Shown: positions 21,544-28,143 of the stretch, one piece after another
Layout of the letters: every line of letters starts with the position of its first letter
Numbering within the stretch: position 1 is the stretch's first letter
NCBI GenBank assembly: GCA_964471215.1
Contig: CAYYFC010000020.1
Coordinates: 1 to 28,143 of the forward strand
Source: Archaeoglobus_B sp964471215
GTDB taxonomy: Archaea; Halobacteriota; Archaeoglobi; Archaeoglobales; Archaeoglobaceae
Length of the DNA stretch: 28,143 nt
Direction: 5' to 3'
Notes under the pieces: model-generated
Told to the model about the DNA's origin: nothing
Databases searched by the model: none
What the model saw: the letters and a program-made list of their open reading frames with translations, nothing else
Translations under genes and position numbers: made by a program

Positions 21544-21917
21544 TCTATCAGGACGGCATTTATAATTCCTTCCTGACTCGGCCTGTTCGTGACCTTTGCC
21601 TTTCCGACCTCTGTAAGTATTATTGCACCCTTCGTAATTATATTCCTCCTCGCGTAGTGTACGTGGGCGCTGTTTTCAATTACACTTTTTATTTCAGCCC
21701 TGACAACTCTTCCCTCTTTGGGGATGTACACATTCGCATACTTATCCTGAACGAGTTTTATCTTGTAATTACCCCCTCTTACTCTTACCTTCTTAATCTT
21801 TCTTTCTCCTATCAGCGTTTCTACCTGAGGCCTTCCCATTTCGTACTTCCTCTTCTTTCTGTGAGGTCTCAGCAACTTTCCTGTGTAACTCCTTCTGCTC
21901 CTTCCCTGCCAAATCAT
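21540..21917 (-). CDS. rps8e: Ribosomal protein eS8
   Basis: Small-subunit ribosomal protein of archaea and eukaryotes. 125 residues, basic. Start MIWQGRSRRSYTGKLLRPHRKKR and the GRP motif (YEMGRPQVETLIGE) are characteristic, as are KVRVRGGNYKIKLV and AKVTNRPSQEGIINAVLIE. Leaderless promoter immediately upstream; translationally coupled to topA. Confidence 0.96.
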   Translation of the reverse strand: MIWQGRSRRSYTGKLLRPHRKKRKYEMGRPQVETLIGERKIKKVRVRGGNYKIKLVQDKYANVYIPKEGRVVRAEIKSVIENSAHVHYARRNIITKGAIILTEVGKAKVTNRPSQEGIINAVLIE

Positions 21918-21939
21918 ACTTCTGCCTAATACGACTTTC

Positions 21940-21949
21940 TATTTAAATA
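21940..21949 (-). promoter_or_regulatory. TATA box of the eS8-topA operon
   Basis: TATTTAAATA, a near-ideal archaeal TATA box centred about 27 bases before the eS8 ATG (21917). It overlaps the stop codon of the upstream protease gene (TAA at 21943-21945). The palindromic box could also act on the other strand, but no gene follows there. Confidence 0.65.
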
Positions 21950-22974
21950 CTTTTTAGTTGGAACGGAACGGGTGTAAAACACATAAACGCTAGCAGAAAC
22001 ACAAAAATACCCAGAATTTTTCTCTTCAGGTCTATGGGTGTTTTGTCATCGATTGGCTCTGGATGCGGATGCATTGAAAAGAAGAGAGTTACAAAGCCCC
22101 AGAATATCCATATCGAGCTGTCGACGTTGTAAGCATAACCTATGTAGAATCCTGAAAGCATGAGGAGAATCGGTATTATCCTTGAAACAACTTCCGCCTT
22201 CTTACCTATCATAGCTCTCAGTATGTGACCGCCGTCCAGCTGACCCACTGGGATCAGGTTTAGAAAAGTTATGAAGAGACCGACCCATCCGGCGAATACG
22301 ACCGGATGTATAAACTCCTTCTCATATCCCATAATATTTATTATTAAATCGAATAGTATAGGTGTGCCGAGTATTATCGTTTCCTCCCTCTTAGGAGGAA
22401 TGAATTCCAGCTGTAATCCTATTACGATTACTATTATAGAAGCTACTATTCCTACAATCGGCCCCGATGATCCAACATCGAATAACGCCTTTCTGTTCGG
22501 TATTGCACCTCTGTGCCTTATTACTGCACCGAGTGTCCCTATAATCGTTGGAAATGGTATGAAGTAAGGTAGTGAAGTTTTCATACCCCATTTCCTAGCT
22601 GTTAAATAATGACCCATTTCGTGAGTTCCGAGTACAAACATTACCGCAAGTGAAAAAATGAATCCTCCGATTATATCGAATCTTTCATACATCATAGCTC
22701 CCATTACCGTCGTTGTGATTATAGTGGCTATAAGAAGTACTATGTTTATCCATATCCTCTCCCTTCTCCTCTTAAGCTCGAGTATGAATTCACCGTAAAC
22801 GCTCCTAAGTTCTATATCGAAATCGTTTGAAAGCCTCGCAAGAAACTTCCTTATCTCCCTAAAACTCTGTACAGGGTGAACGTAGAGCCTAACACCATCC
22901 TTTATATTCTCTATTTTATTTATAATGAAGTATTGTTCTAATTCATCTAATTTCAATCCATCCATCATCTGCAT
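21943..22974 (-). CDS. Site-2-type membrane zinc metalloprotease (M50)
   Basis: 343 residues. The cytosolic N-terminal region (about 90 residues) is followed by several membrane segments. The zinc motif is HEMGH (His118, Glu119, His122) at the end of a membrane helix, and the third ligand is Asp247 in NLIPVGQLDGGHILRAM. It lacks a PDZ domain between the two, like other archaeal forms. The start is uncertain: TTG 22980, ATG 22974, 22968 and 22965 are all in frame and all overlap the DUF126 gene. Probable role is regulated intramembrane proteolysis; the substrate is unknown. Confidence 0.88.
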   Translation of the reverse strand: MQMMDGLKLDELEQYFIINKIENIKDGVRLYVHPVQSFREIRKFLARLSNDFDIELRSVYGEFILELKRRRERIWINIVLLIATIITTTVMGAMMYERFDIIGGFIFSLAVMFVLGTHEMGHYLTARKWGMKTSLPYFIPFPTIIGTLGAVIRHRGAIPNRKALFDVGSSGPIVGIVASIIVIVIGLQLEFIPPKREETIILGTPILFDLIINIMGYEKEFIHPVVFAGWVGLFITFLNLIPVGQLDGGHILRAMIGKKAEVVSRIIPILLMLSGFYIGYAYNVDSSIWIFWGFVTLFFSMHPHPEPIDDKTPIDLKRKILGIFVFLLAFMCFTPVPFQLKSI

Positions 22975-23344
22975 TGACAATTATGTAATCACCATTCTTT
23001 ATAACATCTATCGGGTTTACATCGAGTCTGTCCATAAGGGGTATGTTGGCTATTATTGCTCCAACGGCTATTATTGGCTCAGTTTCAACGTTTATGATTG
23101 CCTTGGGTGCAGTTCCTATTTTCTTCATCCTCAAAAGCACGTATGTGCCAACCGTTGATCCCCTGCCCTTGGGAAATACGAATATCTTGTTTGCTATGCT
23201 TTCACCCCTTATATCGCTGTCACCCGCTATCACAATCCCCGTCCTCACATCAACATCTCCCAGAAATGAGAATTTGTTTTTACTCACAACGGCCTCTCCT
23301 TCGGCATATCCTCTTGATATAACCCTTCCCCTTATCTTCATCAT
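22943..23344 (-). CDS. Phosphomevalonate dehydratase small subunit (DUF126, AcnX-type)
   Basis: 133 residues. MKIRGRVISRGYAEGEAVVS, GDSDIRGESIANKIFVFPKGRGSTVGTYVLL and the Ser in this GRGS context, with KAIINVETEPIIAVGAIIA, mark the swivelling domain of the aconitase-X family. In archaea this subunit joins a large subunit (DUF521) to dehydrate mevalonate 5-phosphate in the archaeal mevalonate route to isoprenoid lipids. The large subunit is not in this window. The leaderless promoter is shared divergently with serA; the 3' end overlaps the M50 protease gene. Confidence 0.85.
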   Translation of the reverse strand: MMKIRGRVISRGYAEGEAVVSKNKFSFLGDVDVRTGIVIAGDSDIRGESIANKIFVFPKGRGSTVGTYVLLRMKKIGTAPKAIINVETEPIIAVGAIIANIPLMDRLDVNPIDVIKNGDYIIVNADDGWIEIR

Positions 23345-23360
23345 AGAACGTCGTTTTTCA

Positions 23361-23390
23361 ATTTAAAAAGTTTGAGCAACATTTATAATC
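23361..23390. promoter_or_regulatory. Divergent TATA boxes between DUF126 and serA
   Basis: ATTTAAAAAG (23361-23370), read on the minus strand, is 17-26 bases before the DUF126 ATG at 23344. ATTTATAATC (23381-23390), read on the plus strand, is 23-32 bases before the serA ATG at 23413. Both spacings fit leaderless transcripts. Confidence 0.6.
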
Positions 23391-23412
23391 AAACAATTAG
23401 AACTGAAAATCA

Positions 23413-24987
23413 ATGAAGGTTATTGTAACAGATCCCATTGCAAAAGAAGCAGTCGAGTTGATGGAGAAGGAAGGATTGAAGGTCGATGTAAAAACGGATT
23501 TAGATGAAGAAGAATTAATGAGAATAATAGATAAATATGATGCTATAATAGTTAGGAGCAGGACAAAGATAACAAGGGAGATTATAGATCGAGCAAAAAA
23601 CCTGAAAGTAATAGGAAGGGCGGGAGTTGGTGTCGATAATATAGATGTCGATTATGCCACCGAAAAGGGAATACTAGTCGTAAACGCTCCTGGCGGAAAC
23701 ACCGTATCTGCAGCTGAGCATACAATCGGGCTTTTGCTTTCACTTATAAGAAAGATCCCTCAGGCAGATAGAAGTGTTAAGGAAGGGAAGTGGGAGAGGA
23801 AGAAGTTCATGGGCGTGGAACTGAGAGGGAAGACTATAGGCATTATAGGACTTGGAAGGGTCGGTTACGAAGTTGCAAAAAGGGTAAGGGCATTTGAGAT
23901 GAATGTGCTGGCTTACGATCCATATATAAGTGAAGAGAGGGCGAAATCTGTTGGAGCAAAGCTCGTAAGTCTTGAGGAATTACTCAGAAATTCCGATTTC
24001 ATATCTATACACGTTCCCAAGACAAAGGAAACCGTTAACATGATATCATACGATGAATTCAGGATTATGAAGGACGGAGTTTACATAATAAACACGGCTA
24101 GAGGTGGTATAGTCAACGAAAATGCTCTTTACGAAGCCCTGAAGAGCGGAAAGGTTGCAGGTGCCGCGCTGGATGTTTTCGAAAAGGAACCGCCTGATTC
24201 TGACAACCCGCTTTTAAAACTCGATAACGTAATAGCAACACCACACATAGGTGCATCAACAAGAGAGGCCCAGATGATGGTAGGTATTGCTATCGCAAAG
24301 GAAATAATAAACTTCTTTAAGGGTCTTCCGGTAAGGAATGCCGTAAATCTGCCCAGCATTACTTCTGAGGAATACAGACATTTAATGCCATACATAGAGC
24401 TTGCTGAAAAAATGGGGAAGCTCGCATGTGCAAGACTCAACGGTGTATTTAACAGGGTGAAGATAACGTTTGGCGGTGAGATAGCAAGGAGCAATACAGA
24501 ACTCATAACGAGGGCATTGCTTAAGGGTCTTTTCGAGCAGATACTTAGCGATGTAAATATAGTCTCGGCAATGCACATAGCAAAGGAAAGGGGAATAACT
24601 ATAGAACAGAGCCGTATGGAGTATATAAAGCACTACAGAAGCCTTGTTGAGGTTTCGGTCGGTAACGGTAAGGAAATAAGGATAGTGGGAACGAGCTTCG
24701 GTGATGAGTACAGAATTATAAAGATAGACAAGTACAAGGTCGATTTCATTCCCAAAGGTCATTACATAATATCGTTGCACGAGGATAAGCCCGGGGTTAT
24801 AGGAAGGGTCGGAACTCTCTTCGGAAAGCACAATATAAACATAGCCGGAATGATAGTTGGTAGGCATGGAAAGAGAGGAGGAATTCAGCTAATGCTTCTG
24901 CTTGTCGACGATCCGCCGACGGAGGACGTTCTGAAGAAGATGATAAAGCTTGACGGTATAATAGATGCTACGTACGTTTACCTTTAA
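23413..24987 (+). CDS. serA: D-3-phosphoglycerate dehydrogenase SerA (long form with ACT)
   Basis: Oxidises 3-phosphoglycerate to 3-phosphohydroxypyruvate with NAD, the first step to serine. 524 residues. The substrate domain flanks a Rossmann domain with GLGRVG (146-151); catalytic Arg230 in NTARGGIVNE and His278 in ATPHIGAST. An intervening ASB-type domain (about 320-445) and a C-terminal ACT domain (KGHYIISLHEDKPGVIGRVG onward) give allosteric control, likely by serine. Leaderless promoter. A zinc-ribbon gene follows 6 bases after the stop. Confidence 0.96.
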   Translation: MKVIVTDPIAKEAVELMEKEGLKVDVKTDLDEEELMRIIDKYDAIIVRSRTKITREIIDRAKNLKVIGRAGVGVDNIDVDYATEKGILVVNAPGGNTVSAAEHTIGLLLSLIRKIPQADRSVKEGKWERKKFMGVELRGKTIGIIGLGRVGYEVAKRVRAFEMNVLAYDPYISEERAKSVGAKLVSLEELLRNSDFISIHVPKTKETVNMISYDEFRIMKDGVYIINTARGGIVNENALYEALKSGKVAGAALDVFEKEPPDSDNPLLKLDNVIATPHIGASTREAQMMVGIAIAKEIINFFKGLPVRNAVNLPSITSEEYRHLMPYIELAEKMGKLACARLNGVFNRVKITFGGEIARSNTELITRALLKGLFEQILSDVNIVSAMHIAKERGITIEQSRMEYIKHYRSLVEVSVGNGKEIRIVGTSFGDEYRIIKIDKYKVDFIPKGHYIISLHEDKPGVIGRVGTLFGKHNINIAGMIVGRHGKRGGIQLMLLLVDDPPTEDVLKKMIKLDGIIDATYVYL

Positions 24988-24993
24988 GATATC

Positions 24994-25575
24994 ATGATGA
25001 GTTACTACTTCTACTGCGACTGTTGCGGAGAGGAGACGAGACACGAGCTTATAAGGAGGGATAAGAATCTTTACAGATGTACGAGGTGCGGGATGGTCTC
25101 TCAGCACTTACCCGAAAGGGAGATAACCGTTAAGGCTATAATAAGTTCTGGCCCTGTATCCGAGGTCGGGAGGGTTAATTTAAAAGAATCCGATATCGTC
25201 AAGATAGGAGATGAGCTTGTCGTAGAAACTGATGAAGGTTTTAAAATCGGTGAGGTTAAGGCGATAGAACTGAAGAACAGGAAGAGAGTTGGAATTGCGA
25301 GTGCAGTAGATGTAGATACGATCTGGTTGAGGAATGTCGGTGAGGTCGAGGTGAAGTTCAGTCTGCATAAAAAGGCTGTTACGACACCGTACAAGATGAC
25401 AACGTCAGGAGAGACCGAGTTCAGAATAGGGGAGACCATAAGAATAGAAAATCTGCTGTTCAGAATTACGAGGATGAAGCTCATTGACGGTAGGCTTTTG
25501 AAAAGAATTGGAGATTCTGCGAAGGCAAAGGAAATAAAGAGGGTTTATGCGATTTTTGAAAGGAAGTTGAAATGA
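24994..25575 (+). CDS. HVO_0476-family zinc-ribbon protein
   Basis: 193 residues. An N-terminal zinc ribbon, with CDCC at 8-11 and CTRC at 29-32, is followed by two beta-rich segments with SH3/OB-like look (EITVKAIISSGPVSEVGRVN, IVKIGDELVVETDEGFKIGE, RIGETIRIENLLFRITRM). The layout matches the archaeal zinc-finger family named after HVO_0476, whose function I cannot state; RNA or ribosome contact is a reasonable guess. It begins 6 bases after serA and overlaps the nucleotidyltransferase gene by ATGA. Confidence 0.8.
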   Translation: MMSYYFYCDCCGEETRHELIRRDKNLYRCTRCGMVSQHLPEREITVKAIISSGPVSEVGRVNLKESDIVKIGDELVVETDEGFKIGEVKAIELKNRKRVGIASAVDVDTIWLRNVGEVEVKFSLHKKAVTTPYKMTTSGETEFRIGETIRIENLLFRITRMKLIDGRLLKRIGDSAKAKEIKRVYAIFERKLK

Positions 25576-26489
25576 TAAGACACAGGGATTTTATAAGGGT
25601 TAAGGATTTCTACTTTTCCGTCGTTGGTTACAGGCACGATAGGTGTGTTAAATGCATTCTGAGATATGTTCCCTGCTCATCTGGAAGCAGAAGTATAAAT
25701 GGAAGGAGGTACAGGAAGTTGAGACATTCAGAAGCGTTGAAATACTTCAGGGAATTCTGTAAAAACGGACTTCACTGCATTCCAAGGGATATGATAGATG
25801 AGGTTTACAGAACTGATGAAAGGTTTTTAGAGGTATGCATGAGAGATGTAGATGTAAGGAAGGTAGCTGAATTCTTTAAACTTCCAAAAATGGGAATAAC
25901 AGGTTCGAGGCTGATAGGTTTAAAAGGAGAGGACTCTGATGTCGATCTAGTTCTTTACGACCGTTACTTTGACGTTGGAAGGAAGAAGATCGAAAAAGGG
26001 CTTATGAGAGGAGTTCTTGAACAACCGGATCTTGAATTCGTATACAGGAAGAGGTGCGTGAACATACCGTTCGAGGTTTTTAGGGTTCATGAGATTAGGA
26101 AGTATAACAGGGCGGTGCTTGACGGTATTTGCTTCGACATATTATACGTGAGAGATAAGATACTTGGAGGAGAAATAGAGGAAATTGGTAGGAAGATATG
26201 CAAGACTACACTGAGAGCTAGGGTTTTATACGAGAGATCGTTTGATTACCCCGCATTTTACCTCGTCGACAGAAATGTTAGGGCTGTTCTGAGCTTCACG
26301 CATACTTATTCTGGTCAGGTTTTTAGAGGGGAGATAATGGAGGCAAGGGGATTTATCGAGGAAATAGACGGCGAAAGATATCTGATAGTCGGGACGAGAA
26401 GGGAGGTTGAAGATGAATACATAGTTTCCATATCCCTTCTGGAACGTTTGAAATTATTAGAAGAATTTTTAAGTTGGAAAAAATCTTAA
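25572..26489 (+). CDS. Predicted nucleotidyltransferase (COG1665-like)
   Basis: 305 residues. The polymerase-beta-type nucleotidyltransferase signature is GSRLIGLKGEDSDVDLVLYD: the GS at 111-112 binds the triphosphate, and Asp123 and Asp125 hold the metal. The N-terminal 90 residues have a possible CVKC...C metal site and basic residues. The C-terminal part (LSFTHTYSGQVFRGEIMEAR, IVGTRREVEDEYIV) looks like a small beta domain. Substrate unknown; RNA end modification or protein AMPylation are both possible. The start lies inside the zinc-ribbon gene (ATGA), so the two are likely made together. Confidence 0.75.
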   Translation: MIRHRDFIRVKDFYFSVVGYRHDRCVKCILRYVPCSSGSRSINGRRYRKLRHSEALKYFREFCKNGLHCIPRDMIDEVYRTDERFLEVCMRDVDVRKVAEFFKLPKMGITGSRLIGLKGEDSDVDLVLYDRYFDVGRKKIEKGLMRGVLEQPDLEFVYRKRCVNIPFEVFRVHEIRKYNRAVLDGICFDILYVRDKILGGEIEEIGRKICKTTLRARVLYERSFDYPAFYLVDRNVRAVLSFTHTYSGQVFRGEIMEARGFIEEIDGERYLIVGTRREVEDEYIVSISLLERLKLLEEFLSWKKS

Positions 26490-26499
26490 TTAGGGAGGG

Positions 26500-27075
26500 A
26501 TGGTGTTGTTAGGAGACACACTTATAAGGTTCATAGAAAGGGTCGAAAAACATATAGATTGTGTAAAGAGGGATTTAGATTTAAAGAGAATAGAAGAGCT
26601 CATAAACGCAATCGAAAATGCTAACAGCATATTCGTAATGGGTGTCGGGAGGAGTGGATTTATAGCCAAGGCATTTGCCATGAGATTAATGCACCTCGGC
26701 TACAGCGTTTACGTCGTGGGTGAAACCGTTACACCGAGAATAAAAAAGGAAGACCTTTTAATAGCAATTTCCGGATCTGGTGAAACTCTTTCTGTTGTCA
26801 GCATAAGCAAAAAGGCGAAGGAGGAGATAGGATCGAAATTGGTTGCGATCACGCAGAACAAGAACTCAACGCTTGCCAGAATAAGTGATATAGTCGTTGT
26901 TTTAAAGGGAAAGACGAAGGATGAGAGAAACGACGAGCTTGCAAAGCTTGCACCACTTGGAACGATGTTCGAACTTACAGCCCTCATATTCCTCGACGGT
27001 CTTGTTGCGGAGCTAATGAACCTTAAGCATTTGAGCGAGGAAGATTTGAAGGCAAGGCACGCAGTTCTTGAGTGA
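26500..27075 (+). CDS. hxlB: 6-phospho-3-hexuloisomerase (PHI)
   Basis: Interconverts hexulose-6-phosphate and fructose-6-phosphate; with hexulose-phosphate synthase it makes ribulose-5-phosphate in archaea that lack the oxidative pentose route. 191 residues, a single SIS domain: FVMGVGRSGFIAKAFAMRLMHLG, VVGETVTPRIKKEDLLIAIS, SGSGETLSVV and KLAPLGTMFELTALIFLD are family-typical. GGGAGGG lies directly before ATG 26500; GTG 26503 or TTG 26506 would be better spaced. No hxlA (synthase) gene is adjacent. Confidence 0.92.
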   Translation: MVLLGDTLIRFIERVEKHIDCVKRDLDLKRIEELINAIENANSIFVMGVGRSGFIAKAFAMRLMHLGYSVYVVGETVTPRIKKEDLLIAISGSGETLSVVSISKKAKEEIGSKLVAITQNKNSTLARISDIVVVLKGKTKDERNDELAKLAPLGTMFELTALIFLDGLVAELMNLKHLSEEDLKARHAVLE

Positions 27076-27080
27076 TCTGT

Positions 27081-28073
27081 TTAGCCTCGCTGGATCTTTG
27101 CATGCCTTCCAACTATTGAATTGCTCAATTCTAGATTTCTTATTTCGCAGTCATCGTCTACTATGCTCCTCCAGATCCTAACGTTTCTCAACACGTTTTT
27201 ATTAAATATCACGGATTCGCTGACATCCGAATTCTCGACTATGCAGTCCCTCCCTATGTACGTATAGGGTCCTATTATCGACCTCCCCCTTATCTCCGCC
27301 CCATCCTCTATTACGACCGGTGCTATTATCTTGGAAATCTTATCAACCCTGGAATTTTCGGATACGTGGTGCTCCATGTAGAACTTCAGAGCCTCAAGAT
27401 AGGAGTCCTGATTTCCAACATCGTACCATATCCCGCTGAAAACGTATCCGTATACATCTGTTTTCGTGCATAGCCAGCTTATGAAATCACCCAAGTTATC
27501 GTGCTGCCTGTTCAGGGATATGTACTTCTGCAGGAGATCAACTACGTCTCTGGGGAATATGTACAAGGCAATCCCCACAAGAGTCGACTTCGGCTTCTCA
27601 GGTTTCTCGTAGAATCTCAGGACCCTTTCTCCACTTATATCGACTACCCCGTATCTCTTTGCAAGTTCGAAATCTCCAACGTCGAAAAGACCTATTACAG
27701 TTGATCTCTTCTGCCTATAGTACCTAACAAATCCGTCCAGTTCAAATGAAAATATGTTATCACCTGCAACCACGAGCATCTCATCCTTCAGAACCTTAGA
27801 AACCTCTGCAAGTGCCCTTACAGCACCGAGCTTCTCCTCCTCCTTTGTGGTTTGCTCAACTATGAGTTCAACATCCTTACCCTTAGACCATTCGATGAAA
27901 TCCCTTTCAAACAACTTGTTGGTAGAAACGTAAACCCTGCCGAATTTCGACGTTTTTTCATACACGTAGTCTATTATCGTTTTCCTTCCGATGGGCAGAA
28001 GGGGTTTTGCCTTTGTCATAGTAATCGGCCAGAGTCTGGTTGCAAATCCTCCGGCCATTATGACAACTTTCAT
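27081..28073 (-). CDS. Sugar-1-phosphate nucleotidyltransferase with C-terminal beta-helix
   Basis: 330 residues. The N-terminal Rossmann domain has the pyrophosphorylase signature VVIMAGGFATRLWPITMTKAKPLLPIG; VVAGDNIF carries the metal Asp, and VDISGERVLRFYEKPEKP follows. A C-terminal hexapeptide left-handed beta-helix (VVIEDGAEIRGRSIIGPYTYIG onward) is present. It makes an NDP-sugar for glycans or glycoproteins; whether glucose-1-P or mannose-1-P, and dTTP/UTP or GTP, cannot be decided. It ends 5 bases from the convergent hxlB stop. Confidence 0.88.
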   Translation of the reverse strand: MKVVIMAGGFATRLWPITMTKAKPLLPIGRKTIIDYVYEKTSKFGRVYVSTNKLFERDFIEWSKGKDVELIVEQTTKEEEKLGAVRALAEVSKVLKDEMLVVAGDNIFSFELDGFVRYYRQKRSTVIGLFDVGDFELAKRYGVVDISGERVLRFYEKPEKPKSTLVGIALYIFPRDVVDLLQKYISLNRQHDNLGDFISWLCTKTDVYGYVFSGIWYDVGNQDSYLEALKFYMEHHVSENSRVDKISKIIAPVVIEDGAEIRGRSIIGPYTYIGRDCIVENSDVSESVIFNKNVLRNVRIWRSIVDDDCEIRNLELSNSIVGRHAKIQRG

Positions 28074-28094
28074 CGATTTAGGGTTTCATCAAGG

Positions 28095-28103
28095 AATATA
28101 AAG
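28095..28103 (-). promoter_or_regulatory. TATA box of the sugar nucleotidyltransferase gene
   Basis: CTTTATATT on the minus strand, 22-30 bases before ATG 28073. The remaining 40 bases to the window edge show no gene. Confidence 0.55.
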
Positions 28104-28143
28104 AGTTTAGCATATAATTCACAAAATGTCGCCAAGGGAGCTC

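Overview
The window looks like archaeal chromosome, most likely from an Archaeoglobales-type euryarchaeon. Evidence: ribosomal protein eS8, a PIN-ATPase, a presenilin-like protease, archaeal D-aminoacyl-tRNA deacylase, AMP phosphorylase, and beta-RFAP synthase (MptG, the first committed step to methanopterin). Many genes start 20-30 nt after a TATA-like box with no room for a ribosome site (leaderless), as is common in archaea. The species cannot be settled from sequence alone.

Region 1 (1-6085) is a tightly packed tryptophan operon, trpCDEGFBA, with overlapping or nearly touching genes and good GGAGG-type sites. It is visibly more AT-rich than the right two thirds of the window. Its gene order is that of the Thermococcales operon, and TrpB and TrpA resemble the Pyrococcus proteins over their length, so lateral transfer into a methanopterin-containing archaeon is likely.

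Region 2 (6086-9390) is a mobile-element zone ending at a tRNA-Arg(UCU) gene on the minus strand. It holds a DDE-transposase remnant, relics of an older element, and a 2.2-kb integrated element (about 7135-9358) bounded by a perfect 92-bp direct repeat that contains the 3' half of the tRNA. The integrase is SSV-type, with the att site inside its gene. The C-terminal part lies at the left end, the element's own N-terminal part (frameshifted) at the right end, and a second N-terminal part from an older integration sits left of the element. That older part is fused in frame to the C-terminal part, recreating an integrase of about 340 codons broken by a single TGA. A toxin-antitoxin pair lies between the ends. 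The whole zone is strongly enriched in the word AGCT and shares a 13-bp palindrome between two places.

Region 3 (9391-16162) is housekeeping: dtdA; an AMP phosphorylase-citrate synthase-dapL run; a degenerate ThiF-like protein coupled to mptG; and an unknown 128-aa protein. Region 4 (16163-18825, minus) has a presenilin-like protease behind the PIN-ATPase PINA. Region 5 (18826-23344) is an AT-rich gap, an orphan 115-aa gene, then minus-strand genes for topoisomerase IA, eS8, a site-2-type protease and the DUF126 small subunit of phosphomevalonate dehydratase. Region 6 (23345-28143) has serA, an HVO_0476-type zinc-ribbon protein, a COG1665-like nucleotidyltransferase, 6-phospho-3-hexuloisomerase and a convergent sugar nucleotidyltransferase.
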